64,000 bases of DNA, taken from the NCBI RefSeq assembly GCF_009905375.1, contig NC_133647.1:169616275-169680274 (forward strand). Reading direction: 5' to 3'. Shown here in pieces: positions 33,786-45,817 of the stretch. Every line of letters starts with the position of its first letter. Position 1 is the stretch's first letter. Made by a program: the position numbers and the translations under genes. This DNA comes from Apium graveolens. Taxonomy: Eukaryota > Streptophyta > Magnoliopsida > Apiales > Apiaceae. The notes under the pieces are model-generated. The model ran no database searches and was not told the DNA's origin. It was given only the letters and a program-made list of their open reading frames with translations.

Positions 33786-34187
33786 ATTATCTTTAGGAAA
33801 TAGGCAATCTTTTTAGCATTTTCATATTGAAGCAATTGAATCTCTAATAAGTTATTTCTCTCAAATAACAAGGAATTAACATTTTTAATCCTAATATTTT
33901 CCTTTTTGAGAGACTTCAGAGTGACATGCAAGTTGTAGAGTTCAGAAGGCATATCATTGACAGTTTTTTGACATTCACCCTTACTTAACTTAGACAGATC
34001 AATTGTAATTACCTGACTGCTGCTTGAGGATACCTTTGAATTATTATCTTTTGCCATGAGAGACAGATCTAGAAATTCTTTGTTTAAATATGGAGTCTGG
34101 GCTTCTACATCCTTCTTCATCATGGTTGATTGAATCAGCTTCAAGACCTTTAGACCTTCTATTTGTTGAAGGCTTGCCCTCATACCA
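33786..34187 (-). pseudogene. Copia gag C-terminal fragment joined to PBS
   Basis: Right after a degraded PBS (TGGTATGAGGGC, 34176-34187) the - strand reads a frame of about 130 codons ending in the gag C-terminal helical region: VSSSSSQVITIDLSKLS, then ELYNLHVTLKSLKKENIRIK and LLFERNNLLEIQLLQ. In copia SIRE-like gag this region lies behind the zinc knuckles, so the capsid part and knuckles are missing: the element has an internal deletion. Its left end is cut at the TTTCTGCA field. Confidence 0.65.
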
Positions 34188-34189
34188 AT

Positions 34190-35243
34190 TGTTATTCCCT
34201 AACAATCAACTTAGGTTAATTTGTAGAAGGGGGGTTGAATACAAATTAAAAATTTTAAGTTAATCTGTACTTGGGAGGTGAAATATGAGCACAAATATTT
34301 TAAATTTTCAGGTGGTTTATTTTTTGACTTGCCATCTAAGGTTTATTTGAAGAAAAAAACTGTTACAATTACAAATATAATCTCACAACTGCGATTTACA
34401 GTGTTTCACACTCATAGGAAGATATCTTTCTCTCAAGCTCTCTGAAAATATAAAACCCATTTTTCGAGTAAAATAGTTGTTACTACTTGGTTTATATATC
34501 ACCAAGTTATAATGCTTGCTAGAAAGTACATAACACATCTTCAAGGTCCAACAAGGTTGCTTCTTCATTCTCTTTCTCGTGAGACTTGACAAATGAGGTC
34601 GGTTTGTATCCTGATATATTTCTTTAAATATCCCTCCAATTGGTCATGCATGATAATGGGATGTTCATTCTTCCTCTTCTTCAGAATCCAAGATCACATG
34701 TAAAGTTTGTCTTGACTTCTCATTTTTTTTTGAGATTTCCATCAGCCCATGTGCTATGACGGTTCTAGGTTTTGACCACCGCCATGTCACTATCGGTATA
34801 TATATGTATCTTCTTAGATATTGATAACCATTAGCTACAGAACTCCTTAGCCATTGGAGGTCTTTTGCTACAGCTTTTCTTAGCCATTGATAGTCACATG
34901 TTTAGTAGTTGATGGGCCGATATAGATAACATTTGATGTTTTCCCTTCACTTAGCAGTTGATAACTCACTTCACTTAACTGAATTACATGACATCAATTA
35001 TTTACACTTAGCCACCCTATTCTAGATTATTCATTGAGTTAACATGACTTCTGAATGAATAACTGCATTGCTACCTGTTTACAGGATTCTCATAGAAAAT
35101 GTTACAACAACCCCATTACTTGATGGGCTACTCCTTCAATGACTATCCCTTAGGATGGTTAGTCATTAAAGGTTACAACCTGCCTTAACATAATTATGCA
35201 ATGTCATTTGTTTATCATCAGAATTTATACTTGATTCCTAACA
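34190..35243 (-). mobile_element. 5' LTR of deleted copia element (same family as element 3)
   Basis: On the + strand it begins TGTTATTCCCT and ends ATTCCTAACA (1054 bp), so on the - strand it starts TGTTAGGAAT as in the LTR at 29742. It keeps the TATA dyad (34486-34506). The 23-bp array is not clear here. Its upper end interrupts a CACTA transposase fragment at 35244. Confidence 0.85.
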
Positions 35244-35570
35244 CTCGTAGGGATCAAATACATCATTATGGTCATCAATTTCATCACTTGAGTCGCTAGA
35301 ATGTGAATCTTCATCATCTTTGCTAGAATACAAAAATGCATCACCTTCCCCGTGATAATTCCAATATGTGTATTATTAAAGAAACCCATTCAACATAATA
35401 TCCGATCTAACTTCATCAACACATGTCAGAATAAAATTACGACAATTACAACACAAGCATCTAATCCGTTTATCCTCTTTCTTACAATTACGCTCCGCAA
35501 AACAAAAAAAATTCTTCAATCCCATTTAAAAAAATCTTGACGAATACCCTTTTTACCATTTTGATTATGA
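35244..35570 (-). pseudogene. CACTA (En/Spm) transposase N-terminal fragment
   Basis: On the - strand one reads NGIEEFF, then after a frameshift KKEDKRIRCLCCNCRNF and DEVRSDIMLNG, followed in a shifted frame by YHGEGDAFLYSSKDDEDSHS and an acidic run. This is the pattern of the plant transposase-associated domain (helical start, CxxC...C cluster, then an acidic stretch). There are at least two frame breaks and a stop. The copia LTR cuts it at 35243. Confidence 0.65.
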
Positions 35571-36416
35571 TGGTGAATCAAACTATGATTAGAAGATATC
35601 TACAAATATATATATAACATGACATCAATCACATATGCATACAAATAGACTAAATGTTGAGAAAATAAAAATAAAAGGTGTAATAAAAAAAGACTAAATT
35701 ACATAAACATGTAAATAAAGTAAATACTTATATTGATGTATAAGAATGAAGTTGAATAATATACTTGGTGAATTTTTTGAAGTCCAAAATATTAAAAAAA
35801 ATGGAGGTGAGTGTGTGAGGTAGGAGCTGAGGAAAGGAAATGAAAGGCTACTGCCTCTTTTTTTGAATAAACTAACTAACTTTGCGGCAGAACTTTTATT
35901 CTGGTGCAAGTTAGATTAAAATAATATTTTTTAGTCAAAATAATATTAAAATAATATTAAGTGATGGCCGTTGGACATTAAATATAGACGTGTATTTAGC
36001 AAAAAAAAAAAAATATAGACGTGTAAACTTGCGACTGATTCTGTTATACAGTTAAACTTACAACAGAAATATACAAAATTGTCGTAACGTAATTTATGGC
36101 GCAAATACTGTTACAAACTATTTTGCGACAAACAAGAGCTTATGTCGCAAGTGACATTTAATGACGGAATTTGTTTTTTTTTTCGTCACAAGATTTTTTA
36201 TCGGGAACAAAAAATAGGGCCAAAATTAATAGAGAGAAAGTAAAATATTAAATTATTAGTTGGGCAGCAAATATATTAATAAAATATTACACTGGCGACG
36301 GAAGTCATCTGTCTGTCACAATTCATTGTGACCATCTGTTATCTTTCCGTCGGAAAATAACCTCTTTTCGTCGTTAAAGAACCTTGCGACTGGAAAGATT
36401 TTAAGCTCTTTTAGTG
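35571..36416 (-). mobile_element. Terminal region of CACTA element next to KNOX gene
   Basis: The + strand end is AGCTCTTTTAGTG at 36416, i.e. CACTAAAAGAGCT on the - strand. Many subterminal words of the TTGCGAC / GTCGCAA / CCGTCG type occur in both orientations between 36020 and 36390. It fits the 5' terminal part of the element whose transposase fragment is at 35244-35570. Confidence 0.6.
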
Positions 36417-36573
36417 TAAAACAAATAATTAAGAATGTTTTATGCCATAGAGCTTTGAGATTTGATAATATGATTAGAAGAATATGTAACTTAAGTTCAA
36501 CCAGTTCAACTTGTTAGCACGATTTACAACAATATTTGATGTAAAGATGAGATTATACAAACTCATAGGGCTA
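36417..36573 (-). other. 3' flank of KNOX gene
   Basis: Only 157 bp separate the KNOX stop codon from the CACTA terminus. The 3' UTR either ends within this space or runs into transposon sequence. I do not see a convincing poly(A) signal in this interval. Confidence 0.5.
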
Positions 36574-39469
36574 CTAATTAAAGGTTCGGAAGAATGGAGG
36601 AGATTCATCCATCTGAAAAGGATTTCCAACAACAGCATTGTTCAGATAATTATAATGAGGATATTGTGCAGCATCCATAACCATAAATTGCATGTCCTCT
36701 GATGGCTTCCAATGTCTCTTTCTCTGGTTTATGAACCAGTTGTTTATTTGCTTCTGATCCAAACCAGTTGCTTCACCCAACGCTAGCTTCTGTGATTCCT
36801 GTTAATGTTTATATATATACTAACTAATAATCATCTGTTGCAAGAAAAATAAAAATTGACGATATATAGTGTTCAAATTACTTATATATCTATCAATTAT
36901 TGTTTGTTAAATTACCGATGGATATGGCCATTTGTGATTTCTGCTCCACCAATCTAGCAACTGTTGTCGAGCTTCATTAGGCAACTTCCCTTTTTTTCTC
37001 TTCTTCATAAACTCCTGTGTAAGATTTCCCAAACATCCACTGTACTTGCGTAGAAGCTGACCCTTTAATTCCTGATCTTCTGCTTGAGGATCTACCGGAT
37101 TGTTATGCATGCCAGTCTCTTGTTCCCACGATCCATTTCCATCCAGAGCCTGAACAAGAGCTGATGCATGCATGGAAACATATATGGTTATATGATTACT
37201 CAATTTTTTTAACACTGATTTTATTTTCCCTGCGCTAATGATAGGTAGTAGTTGCTGAGGGCAGATCTAAGTAAGGCCTATGGGATACATGCCCCAGAGA
37301 AAAAAATTTGAATACTGTTTTATTAATGATTTACCAAGTTCATATGTATATTTTATCAAGTGTCACCACAAAAAAAGTTCCCTTCTATTATTTATTTATT
37401 TGTATCTATAAATAGATGTTAAATATACAAAAAGATAATTGATGTTTTACGTTATACTACAAATTGTAACGAACATTCCTGTATATACAGTGAGCCACTG
37501 ATTATTTCTTCCGGATCCGCCACTAATAGTTTTAGAACCTAATAGTAGATATCCAGTAATACCTATTTCTTAGAGAAATGCAGTCCTGAAATTAGTCATC
37601 CGTCTGTATTAGCTATGGATAAAAAAACAATGTATACCAATACCTATTTGTTGTCTATATAAATTAAGAGATATGAAAACTGGTTGATCTCTGTAAAATG
37701 TTGATAAAAAATAAGAACATGTAGTCAGTCATGTACATATGCAGGTTACTGCATGCATATGCATGTACATATGTTGATAAACAATGTACTTATAACTTGA
37801 TTAATCTTATTGGATTTTCATTAACCTAGACATCTTCTCCACAAGCATAGGACCATGTTGCCATATAGTTTTCGTGAGAATGCAGAAAGATATAATAATT
37901 TTGCGAGACCGATGTGCAAGGAAAAAGGTATTGAAGTAAAAATTGGATTTGCTATGCTTAATATATAGATGGAAAACTGAAAAAAGTAAGAAACGAGAGA
38001 GATAAATAGAAACAAGAACTGAAGATAAAGTCTACAAGCATGCTATACTATATAGTAGTCTCTCTAGAGTAAAACAAGCTGTGCTGACGTCCCTGATATT
38101 TATCCGTCAATCACATAAAGACTAAAAGAAAAACCTCAATTTGTGTCTCTTCTTTAACACCCGGGTAACTTAGTACTTAGCTAAAAAACAACTGGTAACT
38201 TACGGTACTGGAGCTTATATACATATTTTGATAAAAATAATTAAGGTCTCCTGCAATTGACAAGTTTAAGATATAGAATTATCTAATCTTAGAATTACTA
38301 ATTAATCAATTACTAAGATTTGAACTGTCAATGACCTAAGAAATTTTCTCATGCAAATTAGCAGCAAAACATGCCGAGACTATACATTACTTAGCTAATT
38401 AGATGAAGAAAACACTAATTGGTTATAACATTTGTCCCCTGAAAACATGAGTTCTATGATCAATGCAATAGAGAAGAAATTTAAGCAATAAACTAAAACC
38501 GCGTTTGTTACACATTTGCATACCAATTGAGATGCTGTATATATGAAGATAGAAAGTTAAGAAAGGTGAAAACGTAGATATTATGAACTGCTTAGCAGAA
38601 AAAGAAGACATATAGGCATACATTTGCAAAAGCCAAAAGTTCTTCATTTTAAATCAAACTAAGATTTTTGTTGAGAGAAATAAAAGTAAATTTTAATTTG
38701 CTTTTCAATTTTTTTTTTTAAATGAAGAGTAAAATTATAGTAAAACAAAGATCAGGATTAATTGGAGATCACACGTAAGAGATTACCTGAATCAGAGGAA
38801 GAAGTGGTGAGAGCTTTAAACTGAGACTCAATTCTGGACAAAAAGATGAGAGCTTCCTTGAAGGGTTTACAGAGTTCTTGCTCATACTTGCTCAACATCT
38901 CACAATATGCTTCCATAAATTGATCCAAAGTCGGATCTTCCCCTATTGATCCGCTTCCACCACCCATCGCCACTATTGATGCCTTGATTTCCTCCAGCCG
39001 CGCCACTACTTCCGGTGGTGCTCCTATCTATTTATGTCACAAAAACACTTACATATTGATCCACTAGCTTAATTATATCACAAACATTAAATCATTAATA
39101 TATACAGCAGCACGGTTTAGTAAGTTGAACAATATCGATTACCTTTTGACAGCCGACATAAGCAGCAAAGAGACGGTTATAGTGAGGATGAGACATGATC
39201 TTTTGTTTCATGGAAGCCGTAGACGAAGAGCTGCTGCCAAGTCCTCCATCGGTGTTGGTGTTGATGTCAATGAAGTAGCCACTAGGGTTGGTAATTGTTT
39301 TGTTATTGTTAGGGTTATTATGATCTTGGAGGAGCATAGGTGATGATAAATCGTGTGCTTGGTTTCGTAACTGGTCCTGACTAAATTGTTGTAATTGCGT
39401 TTCATGGTTGTCGTCTCCATACGTGCCCATCAAACCTAAATTGCTTTCAAACCCACCACCACCTTCCAT
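36574..39469 (-). CDS. STM-like: Class I KNOX homeobox protein, STM-like
   Basis: This is a TALE homeodomain transcription factor of the class I KNOX family, which maintains shoot meristem identity in the nucleus, usually as dimers with BELL proteins. Four exons on the - strand: 39143-39469, 38787-39027, 36916-37160 and 36574-36798; all introns are GT-AG (115, 1626 and 117 bp) with phases 0, 1, 0. The product has 345 residues. KNOX1 starts near 88 ([20 protein letters not shown]), KNOX2 spans about 139-185 ([18 protein letters not shown]), ELK is 220-240 and the homeodomain about 241-304. The latter has the three-residue PYP insertion (268-270) and [11 protein letters not shown] (292-302). 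The tail ([19 protein letters not shown]) resembles STM more than BP/KNAT1 or KNAT2/6. The start has G at -3 and G at +4. No stop or frame break is present. Confidence 0.93.
37161..38786 (-). other. KNOX intron 2 (1.6 kb)
   Basis: This intron separates the KNOX2 and ELK coding exons. It is AT-rich with no recognisable transposon. Near 37730-37775 there is a cluster of CATGTACATATG / GCATGCATATGCATG words, partly palindromic. The acceptor is GCATCAG and the donor CAG|GTAATC. Confidence 0.8.
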
Positions 39470-39516
39470 TTCTTCCTCCTGTGAAATTTTTTCTTGTCTA
39501 AAATAGATGTATACAT
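39436..39516 (-). promoter_or_regulatory. Overlapping upstream ORF in KNOX leader
   Basis: An ATG at 39516 opens a 26-codon frame (MYTSILDKKKF...) in a different frame from the KNOX start and ends at TAG 39436-39438, inside the KNOX coding region. The uATG context is weak (T at -3, T at +4), so scanning could leak past it. It matters only if transcription starts upstream of 39516. Confidence 0.5.
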
Positions 39517-41351
39517 GAACAGTACTCACGCGCACACACAGACAAGTATTATGTAACTGTTTTATAGAGGTAGATATTATGGTAGATCCGGATCTCCTGA
39601 TGAGTTTTATGCTACTAGTATGTATGTATTTAACCTACTGATTTTTCTCATTCTTACAAAAAAAGTACTAGTACTCTAGTAGTAGTATATATGAATAGGG
39701 CCAAGGGTGGAAAGGTGGGGCGAACTTAGGCTAAAGCCGCGCTTGAGTAAAAAATTAGCAGAGCGTTTGAAATCATGGTTCTTCTCAGCAGGATTTGTAG
39801 GTTAGATAGTGTAATAATGATTAAGGTTTTTTTAGAGTAAAGCCTTCAGGACAGATCAATATCCACTGGGCTTTGCTAGTATAGGCTTTTCATAGTAAAT
39901 AAACATGATCTGACTTTAAGATATATTAACTCATCTTTGTACTTGTACTAACATATTTATGTATATAAATCTCAAAATATTTAATTGCTGCTAGAGTGCT
40001 AGCAAGCAATATTGGAAGAAGAAATGTAAATTTTACTATTAGATAAGATGGTGTAAACTGTAGACTACACTGTGTAGTGCGTGCAAAGCATTACCCTTCC
40101 TGTGAAAATTTTTCTCCCCCTCTTTTCTAGCACTGCCACCGAAAATCTGCCATGTTACTTCCCAGAGAGAGAGAGAGACTCCTCTGATAGATCAAATCAA
40201 GGTGTTTATGTGTGTGTTGTGATAGATGATGATGAGGAAGAGGGATTGTTTTTGGGGCACGAAATCTACACAACTTAACTCTCTGCTGTACTTATATTTA
40301 TTTGTCCACTCATTTATCATCTTCTATCTATTCTCAACCCTCTCCAGGTATGAAAATATGAATTACAATCTTTCTTATATGTTTTCTCTTTTCTTCTTTC
40401 CTTAACTTGTTACGGTTGGCATATGTTTTTTTTTGTTTTTCTTTGTTATAAAAGTTTGCCTTCTTTGAGAACCAATTTAGTAGTTTTCATTCGGTTTGAA
40501 TTAGGACAGTAGCTGGTTTTTTCAAGCCTAATCACATATTTGTTCAATCAATAATGAATAAATTCCATCAAATGAATCCGGTAGCAACATAGCATAAGAG
40601 CTCCCTATATTAAAATAAAATGTTATTTGTCTGTATATTGCTGGATATGGACGCGTGATTTTGAAACATTTTCGGAATATGTAGCCTTGCTGTTACAAAT
40701 TGTACCGAATTGAATTTTCAAGTTTGAGAGTTATATCACTCAATTTTGAATTTAAATTATTATTCTATATATATATATAATTTTGTTTACACAGTATCAT
40801 AGTAGTTGAAAAGAAAAAATGAAAAAAAATAACAATAATAAATATTGTTTACTATATGCAACTATAAATTGATCATAAAATTACTTGCAGTTATCAAATA
40901 TCAGGAAAATCTTTGTACCATTATAAAACCCTAACCGAAGAACATCCTACATTGTTTTAGTACCCTAACCGAAGAACATCCTACGTTGTTTTAGTACGGA
41001 ATTTTGTTTTTAAAAAATGATCAGTTACTAGAGCATGATCCTTTTTGGAAAATGATTCTTAGAATGATTTGCAATTTTTTATGAACTTGAAGAAAATATA
41101 GCTGTATCTTTCTTAAATTTACTGTGAAAGTATCTAAATATCCATATTGTAAATATTTCACTGAGGTTTAGGTACCTAATAAAATATGATAAAGTGTTCT
41201 GTAGTGAGTTGGGGTAATCTCAGGTAGAGTACACATAGCATATGCTGCATGTACAAGTTTATCATTGTATTGTCAAAATTATAATAATTAAAGTTACACC
41301 TTAACTGCAGATCAGATATCAATCTAAGTACTGCATGAGATCCAGGTATAT
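39470..41351 (-). promoter_or_regulatory. Upstream region of KNOX gene
   Basis: A CATATATAC TATA-like site lies at 39686-39694, about 220 bp before the ATG. A GA repeat (AGAGAGAGAGAGA) at about 40164-40177 resembles sites bound by BASIC PENTACYSTEINE proteins; this is known of the family and only inferred here. A perfect-spaced 34-bp tandem pair lies at 40929-40996. The region ends at the solo LTR at 41352. No other gene is recognised; a 65-codon open frame at 40081-40278 on the + strand has no recognisable features. Confidence 0.55.
40929..40996 (+). repeat. 34-bp tandem duplication upstream of KNOX
   Basis: CCCTAACCGAAGAACATCCT begins two adjacent 34-bp copies (40929-40962 and 40963-40996) that differ at one base. 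It lies about 1.5 kb upstream of the KNOX start codon. Confidence 0.9.
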
Positions 41352-44300
41352 TCTGGCGCCCTCCAAACCCGGGTCAGAAGTTTGGGGTTCACACACACCT
41401 TATATATAACCTGCTTATAATAATAATAAAGATAATAATAATATGCAGTGACCCTACTTACCAACTACCACAGACCGCAACAGGTTAAAGTATGCACACA
41501 AGCCAAACACACACTTATATTACAAACTGTTCAAATCCCAACTATCCAAACTCAGAACTGAGTATTAAACATTATTACAAACTTTTACAAACTCAAATTA
41601 TCCCAAAAGAAGCCTACTAGCTTAACTCGATCAACCTGAACCCCTAGCTCTCGCGCTGGACTGGGGATTTTCGTTACCAACTGGTTCCTTCTTAACTGGA
41701 AAAGAACATAAACAACATCGTACAAATGAGCTAACTAGCTCAGCAAGTCACAATGACAAAACTGAGAATAATGATCATCGAATAAAAAGGGTTATGATAT
41801 CGAGTGAACAATGAATTATGATTTAGAATTGGATATTATATTTTCATTTTAAAAACCAAGGTTAGACTGCTGATCAGTCACGCACTAACCCCGAGCAAAG
41901 CACACAGCACTGCTCTAACTACTGGATCCAAGGCACACATTGGCCTAACTTGACCATTATATGGTCTGACCACGAATCTGGTCCACAATTTTATAAAAAT
42001 AATCCAATTCTAACATAATAACAGAATAAAAAGTAATAAGCAATAAACAGAATCATTAACAACATTGGATGTTCAATAATGAAATGGTTTCAATCTGCAT
42101 AAGGATTAATATAGCATTTTCAAAGCTTGGATGTTAGGTAATGAAAGAAGTGAATAACAAAGGAATCAATGTTTCAGGGTTACCAGGAATTGGTCTTTCA
42201 AATCATAAGGTACAATGGTTTGAGTATATAAGTAATTCGGTTCAGTGTTTGGTATTTAGTTTGTATGTATTTGTGGAGTAGTATCGTATGTTTATGGTTC
42301 GTATCTGGGTGTACAACAATCAATGGTTTAGAAAGAATAAGGATTACGGCTCAAGATTAATAATTGGAATCAGGGTTTAGGGTTCAGTGCTTCAAAGCAC
42401 TTGCAATATAGAACAGGACTATCAATCCACTACAAAATATCTTGAGAAAGTTCAGAACACTTGCCTGGTACTAGCTTGCTATACTGCACTCACTTTCAAT
42501 CACAACTGTCTTACTCCTCGACTATCTGTTTCCCTTTCCTACGCCTTGCCTCTTCTGCTCACATATCACAAGCATCTATCAATATTTAACTCATACGATT
42601 CTATTCGACATGTACTTCTATCTACCCTTCGTTTTACCCAAATCCGATTAACGGATTGAAAGTTATACTATAAACAAGTAAACATCGAATATATAGACCG
42701 ACAGTTAACCAACAAGTCACATATAGCACATACCACGTCAAATAATCAATGATATATCATTTATAAAGAAGTCTCGGGTCATAAACAGGCTTTCGGGTAT
42801 TTAAAATGATTTTTAAAATATTTTTCGGAATTAAAACGGGCCGTTGGATCAATTTCAGAGTAATAAACAAGGTTTGGTTGGCCAAATCTGGCTTTAAAAC
42901 AATTTTATAATAATTATCGAGCCTTGAAAACAATTTAAAATAATATTTTAAAGCTCGAAACTATTTTTGAAATTTTTAAATCATTTTTAAATAATTAAAT
43001 CTAATTAATTAATTAATTAAAATCAATTAATAATTAAATCAATCAATCAATCAATTAATTTTTGAATTAATTGACCAATTAATCAATTAAAAATTAACTG
43101 AAATTAATTAACTAATTAATTCAGATTTATTTTTGAATTAAAAATAATTTTTGGAATTAAAATAATAATTTCTAAAATTTTCAGAAATTAAAAACAAATT
43201 TTCATAATTAAAATAAATAGAAAATATGATTTTTGAATATTTTAAAACAGGAATCCTAAATTTGCAAACTCTGGAAAGTTCAGGGACTGAACTTCATCGT
43301 CCCCAATAATTGAGGTACTAAACTGTAATTTTACAGTTCCTGTCGCCGGAAAACACAGGGCTGGCCGGAGAACACGATTCCGGCACCCTCACCTTACCAT
43401 CTGCTCTAGATACACTCTACACAACACCAGGAACCTATTCATGCAATCAAAACACATCAATCATCCCTGTCCTGGCCGAAAAATGGCCAAGAACATTGCC
43501 AGTTTCCGGCGAAACATTGAAAACTTCAAAACACAACTCCCTTCGATTCAGACATCCTCTGTTAACGAGCTATATACCAATCGATTGCAAATTTCATAAG
43601 GAACACAACCCACTATAAATCAACAGCTAATAACCCCTAATTCAAAAAGCCCCAAATTTCAATTGAAAACATTCATACGGGTTATAAACCCTAATTTTAA
43701 AATTCGAAGATTAAACTCAATTTTGAACATGTTATTGAACTCCAAATCAGACATATGACATATGAAAATCATCAGGAAAACAAGCTCTACAACATGCAAT
43801 CATCAAATCATTCAAACAATCATCTGAACAAAAATTCATATTTTTAATAAAAACAATTCAAAAATAAACAAATTTCCAGAAAATAAACCTTGATTTCTGC
43901 AGGTATATGGTTCACAGAATCTGATAGTACACCTCAAGACCTTCGTTTTGAGTATTCGAGCTTTCCAAACGGACTCTGGTAACACCTCCGATTATTAGTT
44001 TGATTCTCAGAAAGGTTTATGAATATAAGTATTTTCTCTAGAAAATTTTATAATTACTGACTGCAAATGATTTTTGATACGGAATAAAATACGGTAAAGG
44101 CTATTTATAATTACGGAAAATTAGTATCCCGTTGGATCATTCCGGATATAAAATGGTACGTTTATTTATAAAAACTGATCCAAACGGTACCGGTTTTCGG
44201 GATACTTATCCAAATCAGTACAATTTGTACTGCGGTCTTGGTCTCAGCGCCTGGTTACACGTATTACGAGGTGATAATTGTGATAGTTTAATAAAAAGAT

Positions 44301-44790
44301 CCCGTTTATCGAAAATACGAGTTTTATTGATTTACCGAAATGAATAATGTATCGAAAATGTTGCGTCGGGACCCGTGCAGGACAAACCGTACGCCGGATC
44401 GAAAAAGTCGAAACATGAAAAATGCTCGGAATATTGAAATTAGGTTAGGAAGGAGTTCTCGGAAGAGTTTCGGGTTATAAAAACGTAAAAACGGATGACG
44501 TCGGTTGGTTCCCGTTTGTATAAAATAGTTTTTAAATACTCGGAAAAAGATTTTATAAAATCCATATAATTCCTATAAAATCATAAATCATCATAAAAAT
44601 AATTAGAAAGATATGACAACTATCTATATTTTATTTTGGACATATAAAAATTAAAATACTCAATTAATATTATTTTCAAACATCTAAACACATTTAACAC
44701 TTAACAAATAATTCACAGAATAAATACTGAACACATATAATAATTATTTTATTAGCAAAAATAATTACACGATATATCCCGGATATTACG
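41352..44790 (-). mobile_element. Solo gypsy-type LTR (copy B), 3.4 kb
   Basis: It is collinear with copy A at 6443-8795 from about 42420 onwards and continues a further 1.07 kb to a GCGCCCTCCAAACCCGGG end typical of long gypsy LTRs. No pol or gag adjoins either side. The flanks TATAT (41347-41351) and TACAT (44791-44795) look like a 5-bp target duplication with one change. On the - strand it starts CGTAATATCC (TG mutated). A solo LTR from LTR-LTR recombination is the best reading. Confidence 0.75.
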
Positions 44791-45019
44791 TACATGATTT
44801 TCTATATTTGATTATCACTCACCTGTTTCGAAAAGTTTTTGCAAAATATGTTTCTAACTTAGAATTTACAAATTGTAAGCCAGGTCATTCAGAGGTGTAG
44901 ATATCAAGACAGCAAGACACTATAATTTACACTTTTCAAGATACTTTTGGCAAATTTACCGTACAAGAGGCCTTCTCTTCGGAGAAATATATATGCAAAA
45001 AAGATTTATTTTATTAAGA
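44791..45019. other. Spacer between solo LTR and FAR1-like pseudogene
   Basis: No gene is recognised in this AT-rich stretch. It may belong to the decayed 5' part of the pseudogene that follows. Confidence 0.35.
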
Positions 45020-45817
45020 AGGGGGACGATTCGTGGCACATAAGTCAAAAATTTCAAAAAATTAGCTCATTATTATTCGGATTTCCCGGAATTCAAGAAA
45101 GACTTCAACCATTGTATTTATAATTCCCTCACCGAAGATATATTTTTTAAGGTTAGATGGGAATCATTTGTGATAAGTATCACTTGCACGAGTATAAATG
45201 GTTAAATGAGTTATATGAGTTGAAGCGCAAGTGGATTATTGCATATACTAGAAACACATTTTCGGCGTTTCAAAATAGTACATCAAGGAGTGAGGGGATA
45301 AATTCTTTCTTCGATAAATATACGAGTTTGGCATCGGGTTTGAAGGAATTCATTGAAAATGCCCAAAAAGCACTGGGAAGGCAATTCATGGGGGAGAAGG
45401 AAGAAGATTATGTCACGATTAATCTAAAGCGTTCCATGAAAATGCATACCACATTGGAGTATCATGTTTCTTGTATTTACACCAAGGAAATGTTTATAAG
45501 ATTTCAAGATGAATTGGTTGAGTCTTCAAAACACTATGTTGAAAAAAACCCGACGAGCTTGTGAAGATAGGGAGAGACAAAGGGATGTCTATACGTATTA
45601 TGGTTGTTATAGGCCCATGTTTGAGCCTACGAGAAAAAATATTTATTTTGTTGCATTTGACAAAGTAAGCTTGATGGGAATGTATATGTGTAGAATGTTT
45701 GAACATTCAGGGCTACCTTGTAGACACATATTAGCGGTCTTCACTAAGAAACGAATTTCGGATATTCCCCCGTATTTCATATTCTTGAGGTGGAAAATGC
45801 ATGCCAATAGAGTTTAA
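45020..45817 (+). pseudogene. FAR1/FHY3-type (MULE transposase-derived) pseudogene
   Basis: The + strand reads WHISQKFQK then, after a frameshift, HYYSDFPEFKKDFNHCIYNS, and after another near 45165 DKYHLHEYKWLNELYELKRK, RSEGINSFFDKYTS, LKEFIENAQKALGRQFMGEK and YTKEMFIRFQDELVESS. A third frameshift near 45550 leads to a SWIM zinc-finger-like block, CRMFEHSGLPCRHILAVFTK, which lacks the usual first cysteine. This order (MULE transposase region, then SWIM) is that of FAR1-RELATED SEQUENCE proteins and related Mutator-like transposases. The N-terminal FAR1 DNA-binding domain and the first part of the transposase domain are absent. It is clearly non-functional; whether it descends from a host gene or a transposon is open. 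Confidence 0.8.

Noticed and set aside
37730..37775. CATGCATATGCATG cluster as a regulatory site in KNOX intron 2
   Set aside because: Resembles RY-type words but is a local alternation of simple sequence; not enough to call a site.
40081..40278. 65-codon frame upstream of KNOX
   Set aside because: Low-complexity codons from the GA repeat and no domain; more likely promoter sequence.
41418..41446. TAA-rich microsatellite
   Set aside because: Short simple repeat within the solo LTR; no further meaning seen.
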